A stretch of DNA of 64,000 bases. It comes from Eudorina sp. 2006-703-Eu-15 (Eukaryota; Chlorophyta; Chlorophyceae; Chlamydomonadales; Volvocaceae). The notes below the pieces were generated by a model that saw only the letters and a program-made list of their open reading frames with translations, ran no database searches and had not been told where the DNA came from. Of the stretch, positions 23,486-37,200 are shown in pieces (the stretch's first letter is position 1; every line of letters starts with the position of its first letter). Position numbers and translations under genes: made by a program. Location of the stretch: the NCBI GenBank assembly GCA_003117195.1, contig BDSI01000005.1, positions 542,857 through 606,856 of the forward strand, read 5' to 3'.

Positions 23486-26400
23486 ATGGCGAAGGGCAAG
23501 GCTGGAAAGAAGGGCGGCGGCCCTCGCGCGCCTGCCGCCCGTGTGACGCCGCAGCAGCTTTACGAGCAGGCGCAGTTCGCGCTACGGTATAATGACTATG
23601 ATTCAGCACGCACGGCTCTCCGAAAAGCTTCAAAAATGGACCCGAAGAATGTTGAGTACCTGGATGCTCTCGGAGCACTTTTAGCGGAGATTGGACCGGA
23701 GGAGGAGGCCATCGAGGTGGGTCGGCGGCTGTCAAAGTGAGCGTATTGCCAATTGCACAGCGTCGGGCACGCGCAGAACCCTGACTGCGGTCAACGCCGA
23801 CCCAACCGTCTCAGGCCCACCCGCGTGCCCCAGTCCCTGAACTGAAAGGCTCCGAGACGGTGGAATCGCTGTGGGTACTACGCGCCCCATAGTATGCAGA
23901 AAACATCCTAATCAGCTGACATGCTGACGTGCTGGACCTCACATCACTGCGGAAGTGGCATGTAATGCGGGTGGTGATCGATTTATCGCCAATCACCCGC
24001 AGGTCCTCAAGAAATCCGTCACCCTCAGCCCCGACGTGGGGTACGAGAAGTACCTGTACCTGGGGCAGTTGCTGGAGGAGCCGGAGCAGGCGCTGGCGGC
24101 AACGCGCAAAGGAGTTCAGGTGCTTCAGGTGCGTGAGCGATTGACGACCGCAAGATGGCATGGGAGTTCTGGCGAGCCATGCGTTGCGTGTCGTCAAGGA
24201 AGAGCTTCATCCTTGGGCATCGGTGTGTTCTTCTTTCTGTGCTGTGTTTGATGCCAACCTGTCCATCACCTTCGTCCGGTCGCAACCGTACCAACACCAG
24301 CTGAGACTGTGATCAAGGCCGTGACGTCGCGAGCTCGGATACCCCGCCGCGAAGCTACGACCTTAGCCGCATTCAACGGCTATTTTGATGCCGTCCGTCC
24401 GAATAGTCCGCCGCCGGTCCACGGCCTCGTCACGACCTGGGCTGTTCCTCCCCGTAGCTGTCGTACGTTTCGGAACTCGCGAATCCTCAAACCGTGCACC
24501 CCAAACGATTGCCACACACGTTTGTGTTCCCCAGGCGCAGCACGCTGCGGCACAGGCCGCTTCCGACGCGGCGACCGCCGGGTTAAGTAAAGCGCTCTCG
24601 GGCGCGCTCTGCAGCCTGAGCGAGATGCTGATGGCGCACAGCGCCCAACATCAGCAGCAGCAGCAAGGGGGTGCGGCGGCATGCGAGGCGGGGCCCAGCG
24701 GGAGCGTCGCTGCGCCGGTCGCGGCGGAGGTGGAGCACCTTTTGGCGCTGGTGGGCAGCTGCGGGGTCCGGGACGGTCGGTCTTGCTTGGCCCGTTGCTT
24801 AGTGTTGGGTCCCGGCTTTTAGGGAGAGCGGCTCTTCGGCTCGGCCGGGTAGGGGTTTAAACAGAAACAGTGCGGGTTCTCTGTGCGGGTTCTTTGTTCA
24901 TCGCCAGCGCGGCTTGACAAGGCGACCAGCTGTCAGGTCTGGGGTTCCTCAGCCGTCATGGGTGTAAAGTCGGATGTAGGCCATCAGCGGTCGCCTATGT
25001 GAGGCTGGAAGGGGGATGTACCTGGAAACTTTGGCGGTCTGGGAACACGGGTAGGGTGGCGGTTATGGCACAGGCACACGGGCGGTGAGTAGTCCCCGGC
25101 AACTCATGGCAGGCCTGTACCTGCCGCAACGCAGGTGTGCAGCCGCAGCCCACAAGAAGTTACCCGTTGATGGGTTGCTCTGTATGTCAGACTCATCAGG
25201 CATTCTTCACTCTTCTGCTTTCTCCGTCTGACCTTCTGGGTGGGGCCTGTGCAGTGGTGGACTTGCCAGGACTTGCTATAACTCTACCTGAGTGGCGGCC
25301 ATCTGATGCCTCGCGCCCCTTGACCCCGTACGTCTTGCTGCGTGCTCCTGTCCCAGGCAAGCACCACAAACCCCAACTCCCCGGAGCCCGGCCAGGCGCT
25401 GGCTTCGCTGCGGTACGAGCAGGGCCGTACGGCGGAGGCGCTGGAGGTGAGCCGAGCACTGCGCATTCCGGGGCCCCAAGTCATACTTGTGCCGCATGGG
25501 CTGACTGTGGAGTCGCAGCATTGGCGAGACATGTATGCGTCGCAGTTTGTTATCGCGCTTGGCGTGTGGCCGCGGCGCGGACACGAGCCGTGGCCGATAA
25601 GCACCGCTTGGGCACCAGTTTGCCCCCTTCGAACAGCCGTTGTGCGTGACCGGCCGATCGTGCCGCACTTTCAGGCTTTGCAGCGATCGATGGCGCTTTG
25701 GTACACGCCCTCTAAGAAGGACGACGACGAGGGCGAGGGCGGCGAGGAGGGCGCCGCGGGGGCGGGCGGGGAACAGGCGGACAAGGACGCGGACATGGCG
25801 GACGCGTCAGGAGGGGACGAGGACGACGATTCGGACGAGGATGAGGACGACGGGCCCAGTTATGAGTTCCGGCTGGAGTGCGCAAAGCTGCTGCTGGAGC
25901 TCGATGAGACAACCGCTACGGCAATCGATGTGGGTCACGTGGATTTCGTCTCCGGGTTGATCCCGGGCTGCGGCCGAATGCGAAACCTGTTGGCCAAGCG
26001 GGATGCCTTTCCAGTGCTTGGGCTGTGTGGGGTTCCAGGTCTGTTCCGATCAGAGGAAGGGATGGCCGCCTTCCAGGTCGTCCGTGTACGATCGGGACCT
26101 GCTGGCTTGCAGCGGCCCCATGGGAACGACCTTCAGTTCCCACGTTGGTTCAGGCTACAAGGGACTTGCTGAACGCGCTGGCCCACCGGCGGGTACGTAC
26201 ACTACCATCTCGCTCCGGAACAGGTGCTGGAGGGATTGATCGAGGAGGATGACCGGGTGCCTGAGGCGTGGCACCTGCTGGCGCTGTCCTACTACAGCGG
26301 CCATCAGTACAGCGAGGCGGCGGCAGTGTTGACCAAGGCGCAGGAGTTGTTAAAATCGCTAGGGGTGGAGCCGGGAGACGAAATAAGCGAGGTGCGCGCG

Positions 26401-27064
26401 AGAGTGGGGTATCTGGGGGAAGGGCCCGCTCACATGCTCGGGGAGTGTGGTGTGAGTCCGTGTGGCCATGGCAGCTGACCCGCAGGCAGTCTTCCGAGAG
26501 AGTGCAGTCCACCCAAAAGCGCGACAAACGCGCGCCGAAACAGCAACGTTCTGCCTTCACAGGTCGGGCATTGGGTGTATAATTTATACGCATACGGGCA
26601 GACCGTTGGGCACTCCCATGCCCACTTCATAGCACGCACCCCTGCCCTGCGCGCCGGTCGACACACTCGGGGAGTGAGGGGCCGTCGTGTGGTCCTGGGG
26701 TCCGTTGCAGGGATGGAATGCTGTTGGATTGACCGTATGCCTAGCGAGGTTAGCCTGGGTTGCCAGGTCGGCGGGGCTTGCTTTTCGCCTTGATGATGGA
26801 ACGAATGGGTGAATCAGAATACGAATGGATTTAACAGGTCTTATGGGTGACAGGCCGGGAAACGCACGTAGATCCGAACGCCAAGATGTCAGGGATTCAA
26901 AAGTCACCGGGAGGGTGTTGTCGGGCCCGAGATGACATGCCGTTCTACCTGCCGTGTGGCCGCACCAGGTATTTGCGGACCTGGAGTCGGCCATCAAGGA
27001 GGCGCTGGCGCTGGAGCAGCAAGGGCAGGGCGGCGCAGGCGGGACCGACGCCGGTTCGGGGTGA
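23486..27064 (+). CDS. TPR protein resembling Acl4, assembly chaperone of ribosomal protein L4
   Basis: Acl4 binds newly made ribosomal protein uL4 and carries it to nuclear pre-60S particles. Seven exons, all joining in phase 0: 23486-23716, 24003-24128, 24535-24750, 25357-25446, 25675-25929, 26224-26391, 26969-27064; 393 residues. The basic N-terminus (MAKGKAGKKGG) precedes TPR helices: LYEQAQFALRYNDYDSARTA with A...DPKNVEYLDALG, then YEKYLYLGQL. Next comes ALCSLSEMLMAH, which matches the family's ALxSLAELYMTDL region. A long Asp/Glu tract (residues ~205-240) is followed by YEFRLECAKLLLELDE, VLEGLIEEDDRVPEAWHLLALSYY and a last helix ESAIKEALALEQQ. Order, length and the acidic insertion fit Acl4-like proteins of algae and fungi. 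A generic TPR cochaperone is the alternative. Confidence 0.75.
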
Positions 27065-28209
27065 TGCGCGCATTTGGATCATTGCCCACACGAGGCTGCG
27101 TTTACAGTTGCCGTAGCACATTGATCATTGTGTCGGTGCGCACGCGCGCGGCGCTGACTTTTCATTTTTTGGGAATTCCTTCCTACCGACGATGTGTCTA
27201 GTACCGGAGGTCAAGCTTCTGTGTCGTGGTCGGATGGAATTGTGCAACACATTGAAGCCAGGCGGTGTGACAACGTACTTCCGGCGTGATTCGGCTGCTT
27301 ACCGAGTCGTGGCGCATAACTGGTATGAATTGCATAAGGCTTGCGGTAGTGGGGTCACGTGTGTTCAATGGCTGACCTCGCTCCAAGGCCTCAGGATAGT
27401 TGGAACGGACTCGCTATGTTCAGGGCGGGCTGCTGGTGTGGAACCTGCATCATGATAGCTCCGTCGGTGGGAGGCGAATGGCCAAATGATTGTTTTTGAA
27501 GCGCAGCCTCGAAGGCTGATTCGAGAGGAGAGCGTAGTCAGACAAGGGACCGGGATGAGCTAGACAGGTTCGCCGTGGCAAGGCGATCGGCGCAGATCGG
27601 CGTCGCAATGAATTTTAGAGCTGCTTGCCCCTGCACTGTATGGCGTCGCCCTGCTTTCCTGCGTGACGGCTGGATAGATCAATGGCATGGCAGAAATCCG
27701 ACGACGAAGCCAAGGCTTGAGTGCTGGGTCAAGCCAGGGCTCTCAGCCCGAACGATAGCGAAGAAAACCCGTTTTCCCTGTCGTCGCCGTACGTTCTATC
27801 CGGAACCAACACCAGGCCGAAGCCCTCAGGCCTATAAAATTGATTGCTTGAGTTTCTTCAAGGTGGCATGTGGCATGGGCATTTTTTCATTCTGCGAGCA
27901 GTCTTTGTACGGCGACGACTGTTGCAAACTCTTGCCCGACGCCCTCTACCTTTGTTTGGTGACATTTTGCAGAACGATTGATACACTGGGGCATTGCGTA
28001 TGTGATACTTTTGAGATGGCTACTGTCAAACCAATCGTTCCACGAACTAAAGCTTCAACTCGGAACCAAGCTTAGTATTTCCTGGCTCTCTTTCTCTGTG
28101 ACCCCAAGCTATTATGCACACGATTGATTGATTGGAGTCAGGAAGTCAAATGAGGGGCCCAACGCAGTGAAGGATGTTTTGAACCTTTCCTTCAGACCTT
28201 CGTATCAAG
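27065..28209. other. Intergenic: Acl4-like 3' UTR and kinesin promoter
   Basis: No exon, RNA gene or repeat is recognised. The two flanking genes run in the same direction, so this holds the 3' UTR of the first and the promoter/5' UTR of the second. No exact TGTAA signal was seen. An open frame at 27575-28075 has no family features. Confidence 0.5.
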
Positions 28210-31200
28210 ATGAACTCCCGTATTCCAACACGCCCTATCAGCACGCCTAGTCCACTGGTGGGGTCTTCGCTGGATGATGGTCTGTTCAGCGAGCGCGGGT
28301 CTCTTGAACGCAATTTTGGCTCTGTGGCCCTGCGAAGCTCTGGACCAACACCACCGAAATTGAGGACAGAGGGTGAAATAGGTGCGGGCGTTTTATCGCC
28401 GGCCAGCACTTGACTGAATGGGACAGTCCTGAATTCGGACGAATAGCTTTCGGCGATGGCATAAGTCAGGAATATCTCTGACGTTCCGTATCCATTAGCT
28501 TGATGATGTGTGACAATGATGAGGATGGGTGGTGCACCCGTTTGAAATGGTGGTGGAACTGGTGTGTGTGTTTTATTCCCTGTGCATCCCTGTGGATTGA
28601 CTGCAGAAAAAGTCAAAGTCTTTGCACGCATACGTCCTGCGTTGCGGGAAGATGAGACCCCTGGAGCACTGGTGTGGTCGGAAGACAACGGTCAGCTGAC
28701 CATCTTCAGGCCGTAAGTACAAGGATGGTGCGCGGCCGTGCCCTGTCATCACGAGATGTGCCCATAAATGCCGGGAGATTGCAGCAATGGGTGGGGTTGC
28801 CGATCGTGAACACCCTGTGAGCTGGTAGTGTGCAGTGGGACGCGGCACCGGGTTGAGCTGTCAGCACACAATCTCACGGAGCAGAGCATCTGCTTCATGA
28901 TATGCTTGGATTTTAGGCGGATTTCAGGCTTTCTGTGTGGTACTGGCATACTGTCCCACCTTCGCCGCGTAGTACTTAATACCTCCACGTGCGCTTCTGC
29001 TTCCAGGGATGCTCCGGTGCCCCAATCTGATTTCGTCTATGACAAGGTGCGCGGGGGCGTGTTGGACGCGGCCTGGGATTATCCTATCTGTTTACACGTG
29101 GGACTTTCCGAGGGAATGGTCAGGCCCCACAATGCTTTAGTGTTCCGGCCCTGGGAAGGTCAGATGGTGATTTGCTGACATTGAAATGCCGATAGGATCC
29201 CTGTCCAACGTCTTCAGGTGCCTTTTCAGTGGGACTGAAGCGCACGCCATAATAACCCAGTATCCGACGCCCTACCTGCCCTGTGAAGGTTCTAGGTCCA
29301 AACTCCAGCCAGGCGGATGTTTACACAGTCGCAGTATCGGACGTGGTGGCCGACGTGCTGCGGGGTTACAATGGGACAATCTTGGCGTATGGGCAAACGG
29401 GTAAGTAGCCACGCATTGATACACGTCAGGATGTTCGGAAGCGAGAGGTCAGTGAGGTATACTGTGGACTAGCTGTGGCAGGATCGGTAGGACAGGGCGC
29501 ACCAGCTTGAAGCTGACCAAGCGCAGCGCCGTCGCTATGGTCAACTACCGAAGGACTGCTTCTGCAAACGATAGGGTTTGGGAGTCGAGGCGCATGATAA
29601 AGGATCTATGAGGCTGTTCACTATGCGCAACCCCCATTTGTACGCGGCTCGGTTAGTAAGGGTGTCCCAGCGGTGTCTTGCAACAGTTCAAACGGGGGAC
29701 CCCTCTTGTCAAGGCCCATTGGCGGAATCGTGATGATGAGCGCATCGATTACGGAACTGGCCACGGGGTCCCCTGGTCAGCGCGCTCTTCCAATCCCCTC
29801 ACACGCGCGTCCGTGACCGTTACTCGATAGCTTTGCTTGACTACAATGCTTTCAGGCTTGCGAGGGGTAATCTTGATGACACGCACTGTTTGTCCGTTTG
29901 CGTTCTTTCACCAGGTGCTGGGAAAACTTACACACTCGGGAACACGGCGCCAGATGCCATCGGGATGATCCCGCGCGCCGCCGCTGAGCTCTTCAGTGCG
30001 GCGGCGCGCGATCCTGTGCACATGTACCGCATCACAATGTCGTACATCCAGGTGAGTCTGTCTGACGCGCTGCCGCCGGGAGCGCCCGCGAGCTCACGCC
30101 GCAATCCTCTTCCAGCGGGCGCTCGGGTGACAGCATCCGAGTCAGACACTGCGCAGGTGTCGCCTAACATGCCGTTAGGTGTTCTGTTGCTTGCATGCGT
30201 AAGCAAAATGTGTCCAGTCGTTGGTGCAATGCCTATCACATTGTTGGTTGCCGCGCAGATTTACATGGAGATGATCCAGGACCTCCTGAATCCGACAGCT
30301 GACAACCTGGTGCGTTTTCACGGTGTGCTCCGATTTTTGTGGTGTTCGATAACCGCGATCTTTACGTGCTCGGATATACCACTGCAAGTTTGGATTACAT
30401 GGAGGCATACGCCAAATGTGGTTTGAGGGCCAGTTGACTGGCTCGTGCCTGCCGTTCTGCTTCCTTCGAAGTGTCCGGAATACCGCGCTTGCATCGATCC
30501 CGCGACAAATGTGCCAGTAATATCCGAACGGACTGACTTATTATGTGCAGCCCATCCGGGAGGATGCTGGCGGAGTCTTCGTGGCCGGTGCCTGCGAGGT
30601 ACCGGTAGCGTCTCTTGAGGAGTGCCTGCATTACCTGGAACTCGGCGAGCAGAACAGGTATGTTGAGCTGAGGTGCCGTGACGGGAATGTGTGAGAAACA
30701 AGCTATGGCAACGCAGGTATCAAATGACGCTCTTGCGTACCGAAGCCATGACATTCCGTTGGCTCATGCTGACGGGTTTCCCTGCCCATGCTGCAACTTC
30801 GTGTTCTGTGTGTGTCCAGGGTGTTCGCCTTCACACATTTAAACGCTCACAGCAGCCGGAGTCATGCAGTGGTCATGTTGACGGTTGTGAAGGTGCGGTG
30901 GTTGCGCGATGCGATACGAGGGTATGGTGGCGACCGATGGCCGCGCCACACTGGTGCATGCCGGGGAGGCCGCCTCACCGCTTCTTGTGTACATGGGTGT
31001 TGTGTGGACCGGCTGGCACAGCAAGATCAGCTAGCCGCCCCGCTCATTCTGAGTCATTTACAAGCAATTGTTCGCTGTTCGAGGAGTCCCTTCTGATCTT
31101 GTGATGTTGATCTGTGCCCGTTGCGGTCACGCCACCAGAGCCGCAAGTACCTGACGGATGAGGAGCGGGCGCAGGCTGAGGCGCCCGACCAGGATGGAGT

Positions 31201-34200
31201 TGTGACTCAGAAGGTCAGTGCCGTTGGGGCCACTTTGCGGCAAAATTGCGGCAGGTATGCGGCAGCGGGGCGTGACACTGTCGCCTTGCCTCGGCCGGAT
31301 TGCGCAAATATATTGTCCTCCCAGGTGACTGTCGGCAAGCTGTACATGGTGGACCTCGCCGGCAGCGAGCGGCTGAAAAAGTCCAAGAGTGTGGGGCTGA
31401 GGGCCACGGAGGCTCGCTCCATCAACTTATCTCTGACAATGCTGGGCATGTGCATCTCAGCACGCGCACAGGTGCGTTCTGACGTGGTGGTTTATAAAAA
31501 ATTTCGTCATGACTCACCTGGCACCTACTTTATCGATCTCGCAGGACAGTCAGCATGTGCCGTTCCGAGATTCGAAGCTGACCCGGCTGCTTCAGGTATG
31601 TCGACAGGCCTCACAACTCACATGCTTTGGGCAGGCAGGGCACATCGCGTCGGGCATCACACGCCCAACATGGGTGGGCCTCAACGCCTCATTACCCCCC
31701 CCCCCTCCGCCAATTGTAGGAATCGCTGGGCGGCAACGCAAAGACGTCGCTCATCCTCTGCCTGTCTGACGTGCGGCAGCATGCCGACGAGTCGTTGCAG
31801 TCGCTCCAGTTTGGTGCGCGGGCGGCCCGGGTCTGCAATAAGCCGGTCGTTAATGAGCGGTTGCAAATGCGGCAGCTCACGGCGGAGTTGCTGGCTGCAT
31901 TGGAGGTGCGCGATGGGATAATGGTTACCTTCATGAGCCATGCGTGCTTGTCGCGTGCATGCACGCCTGTATGAACCTGCCGCTGGAGGCACTGGTTACT
32001 ACCAAAAATGCCGCTGGCAAGTTGCGAACGTGTGTGGAATCATCCGAGGAAGCCGGGGTGGATGTACATATGCTGATTGTCACGCTATCGGCACTGCGAA
32101 ACTGGATGGGGATGGCGTGAGCGAGCGATGTAAGCCGAGTTTTCTCCATTGGGGCCCCTGTTAACCCAACAAGGTGACTGCATGGCTTGGCCCCGGTTAC
32201 CGCCAATGGGTATGCTAAGTGCGAACGTCTGCGCCCTGCTACCACGGGCATCACAGGAGGGCAACGAACGCACGAATGGGCTCGAGGCAGCGCTCTCTCA
32301 GACTAAGGAGGAGCGGGATGCTCTGCAGGTGCGGCGTATGCTTCAATGGCTGACCAGTCCATTGCCTGCTGTTCCTACCTCAGCATCATAGCTGTCAATG
32401 CTTTGGCATGGGTATTATCTACCGTCTTACGATGTATGCGTTTTTCGCGGTTTGCGTTCAGGCCGCGCTGGCGCGCGAGCGGGCGCGCTCCGCTGCCATC
32501 GTGGAAGCACTCCGGGCTGAGGCACGTGCCAAGGACGAGCAGGCGGCAGCCAAGCTGGCCGAGCAGGCGAGTGAAAGCAGGGTCCCTCTCGGCGTATCGA
32601 CGCAAGGATTATGGGGGATTTGGAAATGCTGGTTGTGGCAAACACGCTCGGGAACATAACTCATCGCCAGACGGCTAACCATGTTCGGCACTAAGTACCG
32701 GCCCGACGGAGCACTTGGTGGCCTTTTGCTGGTCGTCAACCACGCCGCCGGAGCCGCATGTTCACCAGCATCTGCGTACCGTGTGTCCCTTCTGTTCGCA
32801 CCTCCAACCGCAGGCTGAGCTTCTTTCCGAGCACGTGCATCAGCTGGGGCAGGTTCAACAGCAGCAGGGGCAACTCGAGCAAGAGGTGGCCAGGCTCAAG
32901 GTGAGTGTGGTCCCCGCCCAGCCGGAAGCGAAAGCAGGCCGTGAAGGGCACATGCTAGCTTTCTGCGCGGCCCTACCTTCCGCAAGGGGTTCTGTCTAAG
33001 CTTTGATGGACGAGGTGTGCATGGGAACCAAACCACGTTGTGCAATGTGCTTGGGTCTGGCCTTTATGTTATCTCCCGTTCATAGGAAGAGCAGCTTGCT
33101 CGTGAAGAGGCGCACAGGACGGAGCTGGCGGAACTGCAGCAGCAGCTTGCGGCGGTGCAGGCGTCTGCAGCGGCCGAGCGGCTGGCCATGGAGGCGGAAG
33201 CTCGGAGGTGAGAACATTTCATTTGGGACGTGGGCGGCGAACGGCCGCCGCCCTGAGATTAGGTCGGGCGGAGAGTGCATCCGGCGGCGACGTCTGTGCA
33301 GTACGTTAGCCGGTGTCCGCTGCCTCAGCGTTTCCAAAAAGTGAACAACGCGTGGTCATAACGTTGCCCCGTCTCCGTCATGCTCTACAGTCATCAGGCG
33401 CGCATGGCGGCCGCCGCACAGCAGCGCGCTGCTGCGCTGTCATCGCAGCTGGCACAGGAGCGGGCTGCAGCGCGTGAGCAGGCGGCATCCATTCACCTTG
33501 CACTGACTCGGTTGCAGCGGGCACTGGGCGAGTTGGTTTCGGGGTCCAAACCAGCAGCGGAAGACGGCAGCGGCGAAGTCGGCACAGCCATACCGCCGGA
33601 AGGCGCTGCCGATAACACAGCGCGCAGAGCCAGCGGTGGCGGTGCGGCGCCGCGGCCGGCGTGGGCGGCTGGCCTAGCTGCAGCAGCCGCTGCAGCGGTG
33701 AGCCGGCGCGGCGTGTCTGTTAGCAGCGGCGGCGACTGCAGCCTTGGTGGCGCTGGTGGCAGCGCCGTGCAGCTGATTCAGGCGGCGCTGGGGCTGACGG
33801 GGGCCCCTTCTGACGGCGAGCATGATGGCCCCGCTGCACCGCTGCCGCCAGCAGCAGCTGGCCGCGGCGGGGAGCTTAGTGCTGGGGGCGCTGGGCGCAC
33901 CGCCGCCGCAGTCGCGGCGCTGTTCAGCGGGAGCAGTGACGGCACGGCGGACAGCGTGCGGCGACTGCGCGCGTCTCAGTCGCTCGGGTCCGCCGCAAGC
34001 TCCCTCCTAGAGCACCGCCTCGGCGTTCAGGCGGAGCAGCAGAACTGCGCCGGGGCTGTGCCTGAGCCCGTGCTCACCGCCGGTGCAGCCGCCAACGGCA
34101 GGCAGCTACGTGCGACGCACAGTGCGTCGAGCATGGCTGTCACGCAGGCGCTCCAAGGTGCGCCGCCGACGCCAACGCCACGAACACCGCCGAACCCGCA

Positions 34201-37200
34201 GCCGGCACAGCAACCGTGGCCGCAGCAGGGCGCGGTCGGATCTCCGGGTTCGAACACTGGCGCTTGCAGTCGCTCTGCAGCGGCGTCGCTCAACCTGACA
34301 TCGAGCGAAATCGCGGACATCGACGCCGCCCTGGTCGCGGCGCAGCAGGACCTCCTTGCCGATCTTCGTGCTGTAGCAACCGCGTCAGGGCCAGGAGGGT
34401 CAGGCCATGGCGCCATGCCGCCCTCGTGGACCGGTATGAGCCCGTCCTACGGCCTGACGTGGCCGCTGCCGGCGTCGTCGGGGATGCCGGTCGCGTCGGC
34501 TGTGCCTGGTGCCGGCAACGCCTCGCAAACTGGTGCGGCATCATCCGTACCGGCGCCGCCAGACGCGGCGGCAGCGGGCCGTCAGCCCCGGCCGGATGGT
34601 AGGAGAAGCTGCACCGGTGGCAACGCGTCCGCGGTCGCCGGCGCCAACGGGGGCAGCTATGCGGGGGATTACGCCATCGCAGTTCAAAACGGACTGGCGT
34701 CCCCGTGTCGAGCGAGTCGAATGTACAGCCAGCTCCACGGCGTAGCCGTACACACATCAGCCATGAAGCAGCACCCGCCGTATGCCAATGGCGTCGGGGC
34801 TGGCACCTCCGACGGCAGCCTGGGGGGCGCGCTACAGGATGATGCGTCGGCCCACTCCTCCACGAGCGTGAGCATGCCTTGCCCCCCAACAATGGGACAA
34901 GCAGGTGCGCGCGGCGGTAGCGCCACCCCCTCGGCGTCCATCGGCACGGACGACTACACCGTAAGCCACAGTCTGAGCCAGGGCAATTCCATGTCGACTC
35001 CCTTCATGGACGGCAGAGGTCTTCGGGCAGCCACAGCAGCTAGCCCGTCCCCGACCAGTAAGGACATGACCGCAGCAGCCGGGGCTGCCGGCGGTGGCGG
35101 CCTCGCCGGCATGCGGCTCGGCGACGGCACGCTAAACCTCAACCCTGCTTTTGACACCTTCGATTCTGAGGGCACAAAGTCGGAGGAGATGCTGGCGGCC
35201 TTGGGGACGGGCTCGCTGTCATTTAAAGCACAAGCAGGTGCGGCCGATGGCGTGGGTGAAACGGCGCTGCGTCAGGCCCAGTCGGCGCTGCCCGATGCCC
35301 AGGCCTCGGAGGCGCTCGCCAACGCTGGCCTGCAGGCGCCGCCAGCAGCGGTGGCGGCTCCGCCGCCGCTTCCAATGTTCGCCGGCATCCAGGTGCAGCT
35401 GGACGGGCTGCTGGACATGATGACGGTGCTGCGGCGGCTGAAGACGGGACTGGAGGCACGCGTCATTGCGCAGGTCTGTGAAATGAAATGGCCAAAACCT
35501 GGCGGATACACCTCGTGCGGATGGGCCATACCATGAATGTGCCTGGGAAGCACAACGCTTCATGAAGGGACCGTGTCGATCCATGTGCGGTTATGCTCGC
35601 AAGCGTTATGCTTTCCGTTCGTCATATTTCCGTTTTGGTTCTGCTCTGCAGGGCTGCGAGTTGGCCCGGCGTCAGCAGGAGCAGCAGCGGCTGGAGGTGC
35701 AGTGGAAGGGCGACTTACAGGTACGGCAGGATGGATCTGATTTCGAGACCTGCGATCGAATGTGCACTGCGTGAGGGTAAAATGAACGAGAACAGCACCT
35801 TGGCTACGTTTTTTGAGTACTAACCAATGCGAATGACCACATCAAAGCTTCTTGAGTAAATAACCCCGAAACCCTACCAACGTCATTTTCGCTCGCGCCG
35901 TTCCGCTGTGCCCCATCATTTGGTTTCCTGCACAGGCTTCCCGCGCTGCGCTGGCAGACGCTGAGTCGCAACTCGGAAGCTTGACACAGGAATTGGATGC
36001 CGTACGGCTCGTTCTTGCGGAGACGGTCGACGAGCTGAAACGCACCCGGCACCAGCTGGTGGATCGCAGCGCCGAGCTAGACGAGGCGCGCGTCAAGCTG
36101 GAAGAGAAGGAGGGTGTGTACGACAGCACCCTGGATCGGCTGGGCGAGACGCGCGGTCGCCTGGATGAAGCACTGGCGGAACTGGAGGAAGGGCGGCGGG
36201 AGATGGCGAGGCTCAGGGCGGAACTGGAGCGGGCAAAGGTGACTTCAAGCGTGTGGCCCACACTGACCGTTGCGGAGTTGTGATCCTACCGGCGGTTGTC
36301 TTGTGTTGCCCACGTAAACGGAAAACCATGGCACACAACAACAGCCGACTCCAAGGCGTCTCCCTGTCGAACGGTTGCTGTGGTTGAATGGTTGCATGTC
36401 GTGCGCTCAGCCGTCCTCTCAGCTTCCTGACGCGTCACGGCCTGTTCTCCAACCTCACCCAATCGACCTGCCCTCCGTTAGGCTGAGCTGGATGCGGAAC
36501 GGGCGGCGCTGGTGCGCAGCCAGGCAGCCTCCGCCCGTAGCCAAGCTGTGACCACTCAAGCACTGGCAGCCAGGCACGAACTGCAGCGTCAGGTGGGTCC
36601 TTGGCCGACATGCCGCTAGGTGGGGTACGGAGCACCAGCCAAGGTACATTGAAATAGACGTTCATGGACATACAGGATGGTGGCGGCGTTTGTGGTAAGG
36701 CTGGCCTGTTTAGGGGCGCAGCCGCTGATTTGCGCCGCTGCCCAGGACCCATATCTCGCTATAGATTTACAGCCCTCTTAACGGCTGACGTCGAACTCCA
36801 TGAACTGTTCTGCATGGAACCGCGTCCGCAGGTCCGCGCCGCCAACACCATCAAGCGCGCCTTCAAGGCGTTCAAGTTGCTGCAGCTGAGGGGTCAGGTG
36901 GCTGCCAAGCACAGGGTGAGAGCGTGTGGGTCATCAGGTTGCGGGCAAATGCGATTGTCAGCCAGACGTTACCGGCGTTTGGCAGATTGGAAGGTCGTCG
37001 GTATCGCCATTTCGGGATACGGTACCCCTGCCGGCTTTCGTACTGCGGCAATAATGCCCTGTCCCATGGTGCTCTTTACAGGCACTAGCGGAGGCGGAGG
37101 CTGCTCGACAGCAGCGGGAGGCCCTTCAAGCAGCACGCGCGGGACAGGCTTTGGTGCAAGAGTCGATGGGGGTCGTACGGGTAAGCACGTTCTTTGATAT

